This document shows, piece by piece, positions 37,171 to 48,137 of a DNA stretch of 64,000 nucleotides. How positions within the stretch are numbered: the stretch's first letter is position 1; each line of letters opens with the position of its first letter. A model generated the notes under the pieces. It saw only the letters and a list, made by a program, of their open reading frames with translations. It did not search any database and was not told where the DNA came from. The position numbers and the translations under genes were made by a program. Source of the DNA: Mimachlamys varia (taxonomy: Eukaryota; Mollusca; Bivalvia; Pectinida; Pectinidae); the NCBI GenBank assembly GCA_947623455.1, contig OX392532.1:48115058-48179057 (forward strand), written 5' to 3'.

Positions 37171-38847
37171 CGAGACGGGTACCGTAAGATATCTACACAT
37201 ATATACTGTACATAGGGATACCGTTATTTCTATACGCAGTCGGGTACCGTAAAATCTCTTTATCTACACAGACGGGTACCGTAAAATCTCTATAACTACT
37301 CAGACGGGTACCGTAAAATCTCTACACAGACGGGTACCGTAAAATCTCTATATCTATACAGTCGGGTACCGTAAAATCTCTATATCTACACAGACGGATA
37401 CCGTAAAATCTCTATAACTACACAGACGGGTACCGTAAAATCTCTACACAGACGGGTACCGTAAAATCTCTATAACTACACAGACGGGTACCGTAAAATC
37501 TCTATAACTACACAGACGGGTACCGTAAAATCTCTATAACTACACAGTCGGGTACCGTAAAATCTCTATATCTACACAGACGGGTACCGTAAAATCTCTA
37601 TATCTACACAGACGGGTACCGTAAAATCTCTATAACTACTCAGACGGGTACCGTAAAATCTCTACACAGACGGGTACCGTAAAATCTCTATATCTATACA
37701 GTCGGGTACCGTAAAATCTCTATATCTACACAGACGGATACCGTAAAATCTCTATAACTACACAGACGGGTACCGTAAAATCTCTACACAGACGGGTACC
37801 GTAAAATCTCTATAACTACACAGACGGGTACCGTAAAATCTCTATAACTACACAGACGGGTACCGTAAAATCTCTATATCTACACAGACGGGTACCGTAA
37901 AATCTCTATATCTACACAGACAGGTACCGTAAAATCTCTATATCTACACAGACAGGTACCGTAAAATCTCTATATCTAAACAGTCGGGTACCGTAAAATC
38001 TCTATATATTTACACAAACGGGTACTGTAAAATCTCTTTATCTACACAGACGGGTACCGTAAAATCTCTATATCTACACAGTCGGGTACCGTAAAATCTC
38101 TACACAGACGGGTACCGTAAAATCTCTGTATCTATACAGACGGGTACCGTAAAATCTCTATAACTACACAGACGGGTACCGTAAAATCTCTATATCTACA
38201 CAGACGGGTACCGTAAAATCTCTATATCTACACAGACAGGTACCGTAAAATCTCTATATCTACACAGACAGGTACCGTAAAATCTCTATATCTCCACAGT
38301 CGGGTACCGTAAAATCTCTATATATTTACACAAACGGGTACTGTAAAATTTCTTTATCTACACAGACGGGTACCGTAAAATCTCTATATCTACACAGTCG
38401 GGTACCGTAAAATCTCTACACAGACGGGTACCGTAAAATCTCTGTATCTATACAGAAGGGTACCGTAAAATCTCTATATCTACACAGACGGGTACCGTAA
38501 AATCTCTATATCTACACAGAAGGGTACCGTAATATCTCTTTATTTACACAGACGGGTACCGTAAAATCTCTACAAAGACAGGTACCGTAAAATCTCTACA
38601 CAGACAGGTACCGTAAAATCTCTATATCTACACAGACAGGTACCGTAAAATCTCTATATCTACACAGACAGGTACCGTAAAATCTCTACACAGACGGGTA
38701 CCGTAAAATCTCTATAACTACACAGACGGGTACCGTAAAATCTCTACACAGACGGGTACCGTAAAATCTCTGTATCTATACAGAAGGGTACCGTAAAATC
38801 TCTGCACACAGCCTCACGAGACCGTTATATATCTAAACAGACGGGGG
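37171..38847. repeat. Minisatellite of 32- and 26-bp units with GGTACC core (intron 3)
   Basis: Units have the core ACGGGTACCGTAAAATCTCT followed by ATATCTACACAG (32 bp) or ACACAG (26 bp); they differ by loss of ATATCT. The array is about 1.68 kb. Blocks of units recur, for example the variant GACGGATACCG at 37393 and 37733 (340 bp apart) and TATATATTTACACAAACGGG at about 38003 and 38319 (316 bp apart). No open frame of note. Confidence 0.95.
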
Positions 38848-39765
38848 TATACTTATGGACGTTTTATATTTAACGGGTAGACAACACAGACTACCGACGC
38901 ACAATGCACCTCACTCTACAAACAATATTCACACAAAGACCATTGTGGGCGATAAACAAGGCTGAAAGAGGATATTTAAATCTCAGGTTTTTAAATTGCT
39001 GACAATTGAAAACAGCCCGTAGATCACCTGTTTTTATTTCATAATCCGTGAGTTTATATGCCACTTATTTTTTCAAACAAACATGCTTCACATTATCAGG
39101 AATGTTAGAAGAAGAAAAATCATTATTGAAAGCCTCAATATTGAATATGCCCAGTAAAGACAATTCACAACCTTGGAATTTCGATAAATAAAATCATGTT
39201 CGTAGTGAAATTATATGGGACCATTATTTGGCTTTATACCTATAACATATGTATTTATATAGGAACGCTAGGTGTTGGATTTATACCCTAGTATAGATTA
39301 TTTTATAGATCGGTGTCAATTTCATTTAAATGGGTTGTATATATATTGTACAGGTACGTGTCCAGTCCCGCACTTATAAACATCGTACAATCTAGAAAAC
39401 GGTGAGAAAAGTCACCTCGTGGTTCGTTGTATGGTAGCACGTGTTTGATAGAAATTGTGTGCCCACCAAGATCCTTAATTTGCGTCTCCCATTTTTTCAA
39501 AACATAATCTTTATATGGTATGTTAGTTAATTCGCCAAATGCTTAACAATTAAAGTATCAAAATACATCGGAGCATATTTGATTTGTTTAATGAATTATC
39601 TTTATTTTTTTAGAATACTTAGACTGTGACTCCGTTAATGGTTTTTCATTGGCATCTTAATCTATGTTAAGCTAGAATTTTTTTTTTCTATTTACGTATG
39701 TACAATGTATGTATATCGTCTACCAAACTGGGAACAACTCGTTCATCAGCGTACTTCAGGGGCTG
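38848..39765. other. Spacer between two intronic satellites
   Basis: About 0.9 kb of unique AT-rich sequence with no recognised feature. Confidence 0.55.
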
Positions 39766-41820
39766 TGTCTGGACACTTTGGTTTGTGTGTACAGTAGAAC
39801 CTTGCTAGTCTGGACACTTTGGTTTGTGTGTACAGTAGAACCTTGCTAGTCTGGACACTTTGGTTTGTGTGTACAGTAGAACCTTGTTAGTCTGGACACT
39901 TTGGTTTGTGTGTACAGTAGAACCTTGTTAGTGTGGACACTTTGGTTTGTGTGTACAGTAGAACCTCGTTAGTCTGGACACTTTGGTTTGTGTGTATAGT
40001 ACAACATTGTTAGTCTGGACACTTTGGTTTGTGTGTACAGTAGAACCTTGTTAGTCTGGACATTTTGGTTTGTGTGTACAGTACAACCTTGTTAGTCTGG
40101 ACACTTTGGTTTGTGTGTACAGTACAACCTTGTTAGTCTGGACACTTTTGTATGTGTGTACAGTAGAACCTTGTTAGTCTGGACACTTTTGGTTTGTGTG
40201 TACCGTACAACCTTGTTAGTCTGGACACTTTGGTTTGTATGTACAGTAGAACCTTGTTAGTCTTGACACTTTGGTTTCTGTGTACAGTAGAACCTTGTTA
40301 GTCTGGACACTTTGGTTTGTGTGTTCAGTACAACATTGTTAGTCTGGACACTTTGGTTTGTGTGTACAGTAGAACCTTGTTAGTCTGGACATTTTGGTTT
40401 GTGTGTACAGTACAACCTTGTTAGTCTGGACACTTTTGTATGTGTGTACAGTAGAACCTTGTTAGTCTGGACACTTTGGTTTGTGTGTACAGTACAACCT
40501 TATTAGTCTGGACACTTTGGTTTGTATGTACAGTAGAACCTTGTTAGTCTGGACATTTTGGTTTGTGTGTACAGTAGAACCTTGTTAGTCTTGACACTTT
40601 GGTTTGTGTGTACAGTAGAACCTTGTTATTTTGGACACTTTGGTTTGTGTGTACAGTAGAACCATGTTATTTTGGACACTTTGGTTTGTGTGTACAGTAG
40701 AACCTTGTTTTTTTGGACACTTTGGTTTGTGTGTACAGTACAACCTTGTTAGTCTGGACACTTTTGTTTGTGTGTACAGTAGAACCTTGTTCGTCTGGAC
40801 ACTTTGGTTTGTGTGTACAATACAACCTTTTTAGTCTGGACACTTTGGTTTGTATGTACAGTAGAACCTTGTTATTTTGGACACTTTTGTTTGTGTGTAC
40901 AGTAGAACCTTGCTAGTCTGGACACTTTGGTTTGTATGTACAGTACAACCTTGTTAGTCTTGACACTTTGGTTTGTGTGTACAGTAGAACCAAGTCAGTT
41001 TGGACACTTTGGTTTGTATGTACAGTAGATCCTTGTCAGTTTGGTCACTTTTGTTTGTGTGTACAGTACAACCTTGTTAGTCTGGACACTTTTGTATGTG
41101 TGTACAGTAGAACCTTGTTAGTCTGGACACTTTGGTTTGTGTGTACAGTACAACCATATAAGTCTGGACACTTTGGTTTGTATGTACAGTAGAACCTTGT
41201 TAGTCTGGACATTTTGGTTTGTGTGTACAGTAGAACCTTGTTAGTCTGGACACTTTGGTTTGTATGTACAGTAGAACCTTGTTAGTCTGGACATTTTGGT
41301 TTGTGTGTACAGTAGAACCTTGTTAGTCTTGACACTTTGGTTTGTGTGTACAGTAGAACCTTGTTAGTCTGGACACTTTGGTTTGTGTGTACAGTAGAAC
41401 CTTGTTATTTTGGACACTTTGGTTTGTGTGTACAGTAGAACCTTGTTTTTTTGGACACTTTGGTTTGTGTGTACAGTACAACCTTGTTAGTCTGGACACT
41501 TTTGTTTGTGTGTACAGTAGAACCTTGTTAGTCTGGACACTTTGGTTTGTGTGTACAATACAACCTTTTTAGTCTGGACACTTTGGTTTGTATGTACAGT
41601 AGAACCTTGTTATTTTGGACACTTTTGTTTGTGTGTACAGTAGAACCTTGCTAGTCTGGACACTTTGGTTTGTATGTACAGTACAACCTTGTTAGTCTGG
41701 ACACTTTGGTTTGTGTGTACAGTAGAACCAAGTCAGTTTGGACACTTTGGTTTGTATGCACAGTAGAACCTTGTCAGTTTGGTCACTTTTGTTTGTGTGT
41801 ACAGTAAAACCTTGTTTGTC
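39766..41820. repeat. 41-bp satellite, about 50 units, with 738-bp higher-order repeat (intron 3)
   Basis: The unit is ACAGTAGAACCTTGTTAGTC followed by TGGACACTTTGGTTTGTGTGT, strictly 41 bp. Variant units (TTTTTTTGGAC; AACCAAGTCAGTTTGGAC) recur 738 bp apart (40703/41441 and 40983/41721), which is exactly 18 units. Frames stay open because every third unit returns to phase; the WTLWFVCTVEPC-type peptides are artefacts. Confidence 0.95.
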
Positions 41821-42335
41821 ATGAGTCTTTGGCTTGCATGCTCAGAACACAAACTGTTATTTCCCTTATTTTCTTGGCGACCCATTTTTCCTACGATTTA
41901 CAACACTTGCCACGGTTCCCGACTGGTCCTGTTTAAAATGTCTATTTCATTATATAACAATATTAAAAGCCATATAACACATACTTATATATAAAGCTTA
42001 CAGTAGGAGATTTAAACCTACTTTATGACGAGTGTCTCGACAGATCAAACTAATATATTACTTATGTAACCACACTTTGACAATAGGAAAGAACCACATA
42101 AGCCTTTTACAGTTCCGCTGTTAGTTAACATATAGGTATACGTATGTAAATTTTGTGTACATGTTTACATCATGCCCTGGCAATGGCAGACATGGGTGTA
42201 TACATACCGCTAATGGGAGCAGTTGTCATTTGAACTTAAGAGTTCTGCTTCACAAGTTCACTTTGAGAGAGTAGAATTACACTTTTTCTTTCCCTCGTTT
42301 TGGAATATTCTTCGACAACGATGATAAACAGTCTA

Positions 42336-42562
42336 TGATGTCTTTGTTGAGAGTGGTTAAGGTGTGCCAACATTCTACCACTAGCCCTCCACCTCTGGGT
42401 TGCGAGTTCGAATCCCACGTGGGGCAGTTGCCAGGTACTGACCGTAAGTCGGTGGTTTTTCACCGGGTACTCCGGCTTTCCTCAACCTCCAAAACCTGGG
42501 CGTCATTAAATGACCATGGCTGGTAATATGACGTAAAACAAAATCAAACTAAAAATCAAACT
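42336..42562 (+). mobile_element. tRNA-derived SINE, near full length (intron 3)
   Basis: The head has a tRNA B box, GCGAGTTCGAATCCCACG, with the A-box region GAGTGGTTAAGGTGTGCC. Next comes the central domain GGGCAGTTGCCAGGTACTG / GTCGGTGGTTTTTCACCGGG / TACTCCGGCTTTCCTC, a tail region ending GGTAATATGACGTAAAAC, and a short AATCAAAC-type 3' repeat. This is the best copy of the SINE family in the window. Confidence 0.85.
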
Positions 42563-43940
42563 TTGCTGAGATTTATTTCCCATGGAGAGGAATTCATATT
42601 TCGTTTACATGCTGCGCGTATAGACAATGACTATACAGCTACTTTGATTAGGTTTTTAATTGGCTGTGGAAAGTCACGAATTGATCCGTGGAATTTGTGT
42701 TTGTTCGTTTATTTTTCTTCTTCTTTCTGTTTCCAATGAAGCGATTGGCTACAATTGTACAAAAGGGCATTTTATGTACATAATGAATGCTATGTCGAAA
42801 TGATTTTTATTGCATAATACGGCCAGCATTAAGTTAATGGCAGTATGTACAATAATGAGATTTGAAGTTTTGATGATAATCCCATCTTGGTCATTGAGCC
42901 AGGGATTAGTTCAAAGACTCGAACTTCCTGGGGAAATGTGAAGTTAATGAGTATGTATCCAATCAAACCCGAATTCGAAAAAGCTTCACATTTCGGTACC
43001 AAGCACGCAGTTCTGTCATAAACAAAGGGAAAAAATGAAAATTATTTCTTTCATATTTGAGTAATCTTTGCAAAAGTCAGTGGAAAAATTAGTTCGGATT
43101 ATACATGTAGTGTGAAATGATTTCCACCCAGTCATTTAGCTGTAAGTAAACGGTCTACACGTATGTTTGGGGTCAAGCTCCTGGATGCTTTGGCTTCCTT
43201 GAGAAGCATATGTAACAAACCAACGCATGTGCAGAGGGAGAATCCATCACCGGAAGTACATATTTTGTACATACCGGAAGTTGTATTTGGCCGAAATATG
43301 TTGGCTCTACTCCTTTTTACAAATCCGTCTCACGGGAAAGTCTGCTTGATTACATTCTTATAATAGTTAATCATCTAATACTTACACAATAACACTTGAT
43401 CGCCTACATGTATATAGGCGGATGTTGACATTACACGATTGGTAAGTGTTAATTCCTTGTTATGGCACATATTCAATAACTACTGAACAAATATATGTCG
43501 ACCTTGTGTGTATGCAACTTTTTAATAGAAACCTTTTGATACCCTAATTATTTGCAAAATTTACGGGATAAGGATCGAGGTATACAAAAAATTAGCCCTC
43601 TAGACCCCCTCCCCTCCAACCTCCTTCCATCGCTCTCGTCCCGAACAAACTTCAGTACCCAGATAACCCAAAAGTATCCTTCCAATACATTGATAACCCT
43701 GGGTACTATAAGCCGGAAAACCCAGTAGAACTTAATAGTACAAGGATATATAGCACAGGCATCAACCAGTATGTCCATACGCTAATCACAATAGACGTAG
43801 GCCTGGGCAATACCGTTTTACAAATAGGGAGATGAAACTCTGGCGGACAATAATTCCGAACATTTCAGACAAACAACTGTAAACAAGAACCTTCGGACTA
43901 TCTCTTCACTGACTAATACGGTAGTAGTTTACTAGGTGCA

Positions 43941-44338
43941 ATTAGCAATCTGATTAAAATCTTGATCTCCGCTCCGTACCGTTAACTCCTCTCTGATGCG
44001 TCAAGATCCCACGTTCAGATGACCTTTTGCATTAGCCAATCATATTACTACTTTCAGAATCTGAAATGTGGATTTTTGAAGCGACGAAGTTTGCATATAA
44101 TCGCATTTGTACATTTAGTCATTTCGTCACCAAAATGTTTTTGTGGAATAATGTGACGAAATGACTTACTGCAAGATGACAGGTCATTGGAAAATTATTT
44201 CAGTGTTAAATAAAATGGCGATAAATTAATTGTCATCTGAACGTGACCCCCTATGGGATGTCCTCAGATCTTGACGCAGCAGAGGGAAGTTTACGGAACG
44301 GAGCAAAGATCAAAATATTATTTTTATCAGATTGTGCA
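43941..44338. mobile_element. Long inverted-repeat MITE, about 400 bp (intron 3)
   Basis: The left arm ATTAGCAATCTGATTAAAAT..TTGATC.CCGCTCCG is the imperfect reverse complement of the right arm CGGAACGGAGCAAAGATCAA..TTATCAGATTGTGCAAT. Inner inverted pairs are GCGTCAAGATC / GATCTTGACGC, ACGTTCAGATGAC / GTCATCTGAACGT, and AGTCATTTCGTCAC (44117-44130) / GTGACGAAATGACT (44153-44166). The element can fold almost end to end. Confidence 0.8.
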
Positions 44339-44994
44339 ATTAGAAAAAACGTAATCAACATTCAAAAAGGAGATGAAATTTTTTTTATATACCAACGTAA
44401 TCAGTTTAACCTTATATATACTGTCTTTGTTTTGTTTCTGAAATACTTTTAATTTCTCAATACAAAAAACAACAACAGAATTTCAAGTCATGAATGTGAT
44501 TAATGGTCGTTGACTAGTTAATACACGTTTATAAGAAATAATTCGCAAACAAAACCCAAACACCCCTCTGATAGTATCTGAGATGGCGTTGGCTGGAGAT
44601 TGGGTTATAATTCAACATTTACAAGTTCCAACTCTACACTCCATGATAGCACAACAAATAGTAGACAAAACTACTTCAACATCTGATCGGCCATTTTTAA
44701 AAGAGCCGTCTGGCGCGGGTCCAGAGTTCTTCTGTACACCGGAATGGGTCACGGACAAAGAATTCGATCCGAGATTGTAGGCATGGTTGACACATACATT
44801 CTTAAGTGTATTTACCTGTGTGTAGGTAATTCTGAGCACATACCTGTACATTTAAAATTCCCAGCCATTTTAGATTTGAGCAGACATCGTTAACGTACAT
44901 GATAAATACAGCTGGGTCGGCTCATATCCGAATACATTAAAAAGTGGAATCTATCAATAACTGTATGATGAGTCCGGGTTTATGATTGTGGATT

Positions 44995-45000
44995 TATAAA
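44995..45000 (+). promoter_or_regulatory. TATA-like box upstream of proposed alternative first exon
   Basis: TATAAA sits 48 bp before the ATG at 45048, so transcription would start roughly 20 bp before that ATG. It lies in a short stretch where GTGGATTA-like words recur (about 44987-45037). A six-base match in AT-rich DNA is weak by itself. It counts only because of the coding exon that follows. Confidence 0.25.
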
Positions 45001-45047
45001 GTGGATTAATGAGTGTGGATTAGTGTTTGTGGATTATTGACAACATT

Positions 45048-45229
45048 ATGGATGTGCTAAGTAGTCTCCGGAGGGGCTCAGCTATGCCCTTATATGGACA
45101 CTGTAGCAGCAGGTCGTCCTGTGTGGCAGGCGATCAGGAAGGGCCCAAAAACACGGCCCCAAATGTTAGCTATGTTTCTATTCGAAGTGCGGATTACGAC
45201 CCAAAGGAATCGTTCAGTTCTACTCAAAG
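45048..45229 (+). CDS. Proposed alternative first exon (or cassette) of the GAS2-like gene
   Basis: An ATG at 45048 has A at -3 and G at +4. It opens 60 codons, beginning MDVLSSLRRGSAMPLYG and ending KESFSSTQ, then AG before a gtaaac donor at 45230. This is phase 2, exactly what the 48138 acceptor needs, and would give a 1256-residue protein without the GAR domain. The segment TAPNVSYVSIRS resembles TSPNVSYVSITS in the last exon (about 49318), which argues that it is real coding sequence. A TATAAA lies at 44995-45000 and an in-frame stop at 45021. Alternatively it is a 117/120/123-nt cassette using the tandem acceptors tagcagcag (45106, 45109, 45112), all of which keep the frame between exons 3 and 4. 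The pyrimidine tract there is poor, so a first exon is preferred. Confidence 0.5.
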
Positions 45230-45479
45230 GTAAACCCTTTATAACCCCTCACCACTCCAATCATTGCGTATTGTAAAAAAATCATTCGGTATTAACCATT
45301 GTAGACTTCATTAAGATTCACAGAGGCTAAACACACAGTTTTTGCTATCAAAATTTACCCATTTCTCCTGCTTATATAATTCATACATTACACTATAGGA
45401 ATATATTCACCATTCCATGGCATTGCAACAGTATAACACTACCGAATTCAGTTGGCATTCATGAGGCCATAAATGCCGT

Positions 45480-45610
45480 TGACCGATTGTTGACGTCATC
45501 ATTGAATTCACATTTGTCCAGTTGGCATTCATATTGCCTATGAACACCAACTGACAATAGTTTAATGATTAAATGAATGCCTTATACGAATACTTCATGA
45601 TTACAACATG
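45480..45610. repeat. Relative of the 57765 MITE interior
   Basis: TTGACGTCATCATTGAATTC, GGCATTCATATTGCC and a TTTAATGATTAAATGAATGCC block resemble the interior of the element at 57765-58121. A local CAGTTGG / CCAACTG palindrome is present. The ends are not identified. Confidence 0.35.
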
Positions 45611-46633
45611 TATCTTCACGAGAAATAAAGTTTCAGACAGGATTGTATGCAGCCCCCGGGGGTAACAGAGTGTTGATGTAGATTTCAGGGTGACCTACGT
45701 CGCGTGAAAGACGATACTGGTGACGATGTATTTCGGTTTGGCGGTTAGACGTTTTGCTAAATCAGTACAACATGTGTATATTTCATCGTTTAAAGTGCCT
45801 TGTATGGTTTAGCCGAGGTGAAACAGGACACGATCACGTGCTAACATCATACACAACGGTTCAGAAACGAAAACTCTTCAAGCGATTTAATGAAAACTTT
45901 TCGTTGAAATTTTCTTTGTAGACATTTATTTTCCTCACGGAAATGAAAACGAATGGCGTCGAACTGAGTGAGTGATTATGTGTAAGAGTTCAAAGATGGC
46001 TGTTCTGCGATTTAGAACTTATGGAGAGTGCGGTCATTTAATGTAGAGAGAGAGAGGGAGGCGTCGGGTGGGGGGTGTTGGGAGGCAGGGAGAGGGGGGA
46101 TGGGCTTTAAAGTGAATATAGGACCTTTACAGGGTGCCTGCCCGGCTGGATTTGTAAAGACTGGATAACTTGAACATTTGTATTTCATTATTTCGTTTCA
46201 AGAATTGCCAAAGCAATATGGACGAAATCATTACAACGAAGATATAAAATATCACACACGCGCAATACTTGTGTGCTTTAACTTGCATTGTTTGGGTACA
46301 GTTTAACACCGTTAGAATGTAAACTGACGAAAAAAAAACCCACCAAAAACTTGTCGATCTGTTACAATGATAGTTATTGAGAAGTAAGGCAAAACTAAAT
46401 AAGAAGAGTGGACGTTGTGACCAGTTACAGCATGTTACGATCTCAGAATGTTAAACCTGTATATGATGTCCCTAACTTTTACCTCGCCTACCGTCACAAT
46501 ATGTCAAGCCCGATTTACCTTTGTTCTTACTGTTTATTTTTAGTCTCCCTCGACTGATCGCCATATTTCGAGAGATACAAGATGACAGTATATCGAGGGT
46601 TTATACAAATTGTGTTTGTTTTATTACTGGTTT

Positions 46634-46708
46634 ATCAATATTATTGTTTGTATATATCAATATTATTGTTTGTGTATATCAATATTTTTGTTTGTGTATA
46701 TCAATATC
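46634..46708. repeat. 22-bp tandem repeat, 3-4 units
   Basis: ATCAATATTATTGTTTGTRT plus AT is repeated. The overlapping frames are artefacts. Confidence 0.8.
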
Positions 46709-46755
46709 CTAACACAACTCTTCGTATGATGACCAAGATATGTAAAACTGACCAC

Positions 46756-47143
46756 TTAAAGGCCCAATATACGTAACTTCGGGAATTTTTTTGTGTGTCT
46801 GAAAAATTCTGAAAAAAATCCAGTTGATAACCATGCAAAAATAAGCCTAAAACGAGGTAAACCTGAGCGGTAATCAACAAGAAACTCCAAAAAACCCCAA
46901 AGAATTGAAAATAAGTTATGTGAGGCCCACTTCAACAACAAACCGAAGGTAGAAGACAATTAAAAATGGACGCGTGTTTACAAATACCGTGTTTCAACTG
47001 CTTCTGTACCGGTAACCGCGTAGGAATTCATCTTGAATATTGCTGATATCAGTTAATCTTAGCTAAATCTATAAATATGATAAGTTATTAGGCTTGATTT
47101 TCGCTTCAAGTTTTGCCGAAAGTTACGTATATTGGGCCTGTAA
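46756..47143. mobile_element. TTAA-type palindromic MITE, copy 5, inside a tandem array
   Basis: TTAAAGGCCCAATATACG to TATTGGGCCTGTAA. The left flank GATATGTAAAACTGACCAC is the end of the 111-bp array unit that continues on the right, so the insertion is at the TTAA of the first array unit. Confidence 0.88.
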
Positions 47144-47602
47144 GTTACGGTGAAATGCTTGACCATTAAAAAGTCGTGAAATCTTGACGGAATCGTAATA
47201 AAATAAATCAGAGTGGTATAGTGACCACGATATGTAAAACTAACCACTTAAATTAATGGTAAAGCATTTCACAGAATTGAAAAGTCGTGAAATCTTGACG
47301 GAATTGAAATAAAATAAATCAGAATGGTATAGTGACCACGATATGTAAAACTAACCACTTAAATTAATGGTCAAGCATTTCACAGAATTGAAAAGTCGTG
47401 AAATCTTGACGGAATTGAAATAAAATAAATCAGAATGGTATAGTGACCACGATATGTAAAACTAACCACTTAAATTAATGGTCAAGCATTTCACCGAATT
47501 GAAAAGTCGTGAAATCTTGACGGAATTGTAATAAAATAAATCAGAATGGTATAGTGACCACGATATGTAAAACTAACCACTTAATGGTCAAACATTTCAC
47601 CA
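47144..47602. repeat. About 111-bp tandem array, four units
   Basis: The unit contains AAAAGTCGTGAAATCTTGAC, GGAATTG.AATAAAATAAATC, GTATAGTGACCACGATATG and TTAATGGTCAAGCATTTCAC. Units 2-4 are nearly identical. In unit 1 the last block is inverted (GTGAAATGCTTGACCATTAA at about 47151-47170). Confidence 0.9.
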
Positions 47603-47769
47603 AGAAACTAGAGAAAGACAAAAAAGAAAGACAGTGTGTTTCATTGTTAACTTCCGACCCGTACGTAAGAGCGCTGTAGGGTTACCGGTACGTAAAACAT
47701 AGGTAAACAGTTTAATGTTTGTTTTGTTTACGCCTGACGTAGGTAAGGTACTTACGTAAATATGTTGTC

Positions 47770-47845
47770 TAGGTCTCTACCTTCAAAACCTGGCACATCC
47801 TTCATGTAGCCATAGCTGTTGATAGGACAAAGAGTAATACATAAG
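47770..47845 (+). repeat. SINE tail fragment
   Basis: CCTTCAAAACCTGGCACATCC and TAGCTGTTGATAGGACAAAG correspond to the region after the central domain of the 42336 SINE (CCTCCAAAACCTGG..). Only the 3' part remains. Confidence 0.5.
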
Positions 47846-48137
47846 CACCCAAGCACTTAGCGTGTGACATCAGTTTCTAGGTTTTCTTACATATAGAAGG
47901 AAAACCTGATTTTATCGTAAATGTTGAATTTGAGGATTTTGACTTCAGTTTCAGTAAGGCCCCTTTTAAATCACGAAGGTTTAAAATGAGAAATAATAGA
48001 AATATTCAAATAACCCTTTTCACCAAATATGTCAGTCCGTTGAATGTTATACATGTTTGATTTCAAATGATTTCTGACTTTTATATTCCCTGCCTTTTCA
48101 TGATATGTTTTTGCTTATTTGTTTATTGTCGTTGCAG

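Larger units (their letters stand above)
35773..48137 (+). other. Intron 3 of the GAS2-like gene (12.4 kb), repeat-laden
   Basis: The intron runs from the gtaagt donor at 35773 to the cag acceptor at 48137. It contains two kilobase-scale minisatellites, a SINE, a long inverted-repeat element, a proposed alternative promoter and exon, and a 111-bp array broken by a MITE. Each is listed separately. Confidence 0.8.

Noticed and set aside
40631..41572. Frames encoding WTLWFVCTVEPC-like repeats
   Set aside because: They arise from the 41-bp satellite, which returns to phase every three units. No start or splice support.
37171..41820. CRISPR-like repeat array
   Set aside because: Repeats are directly adjacent with no unique spacers, in a eukaryotic intron.
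45130..45229. Cassette exon using the cag acceptor at 45129
   Set aside because: It has the better pyrimidine tract, but joined to exon 35772 it hits TAG after 13 codons, so it cannot encode an insert in the protein.
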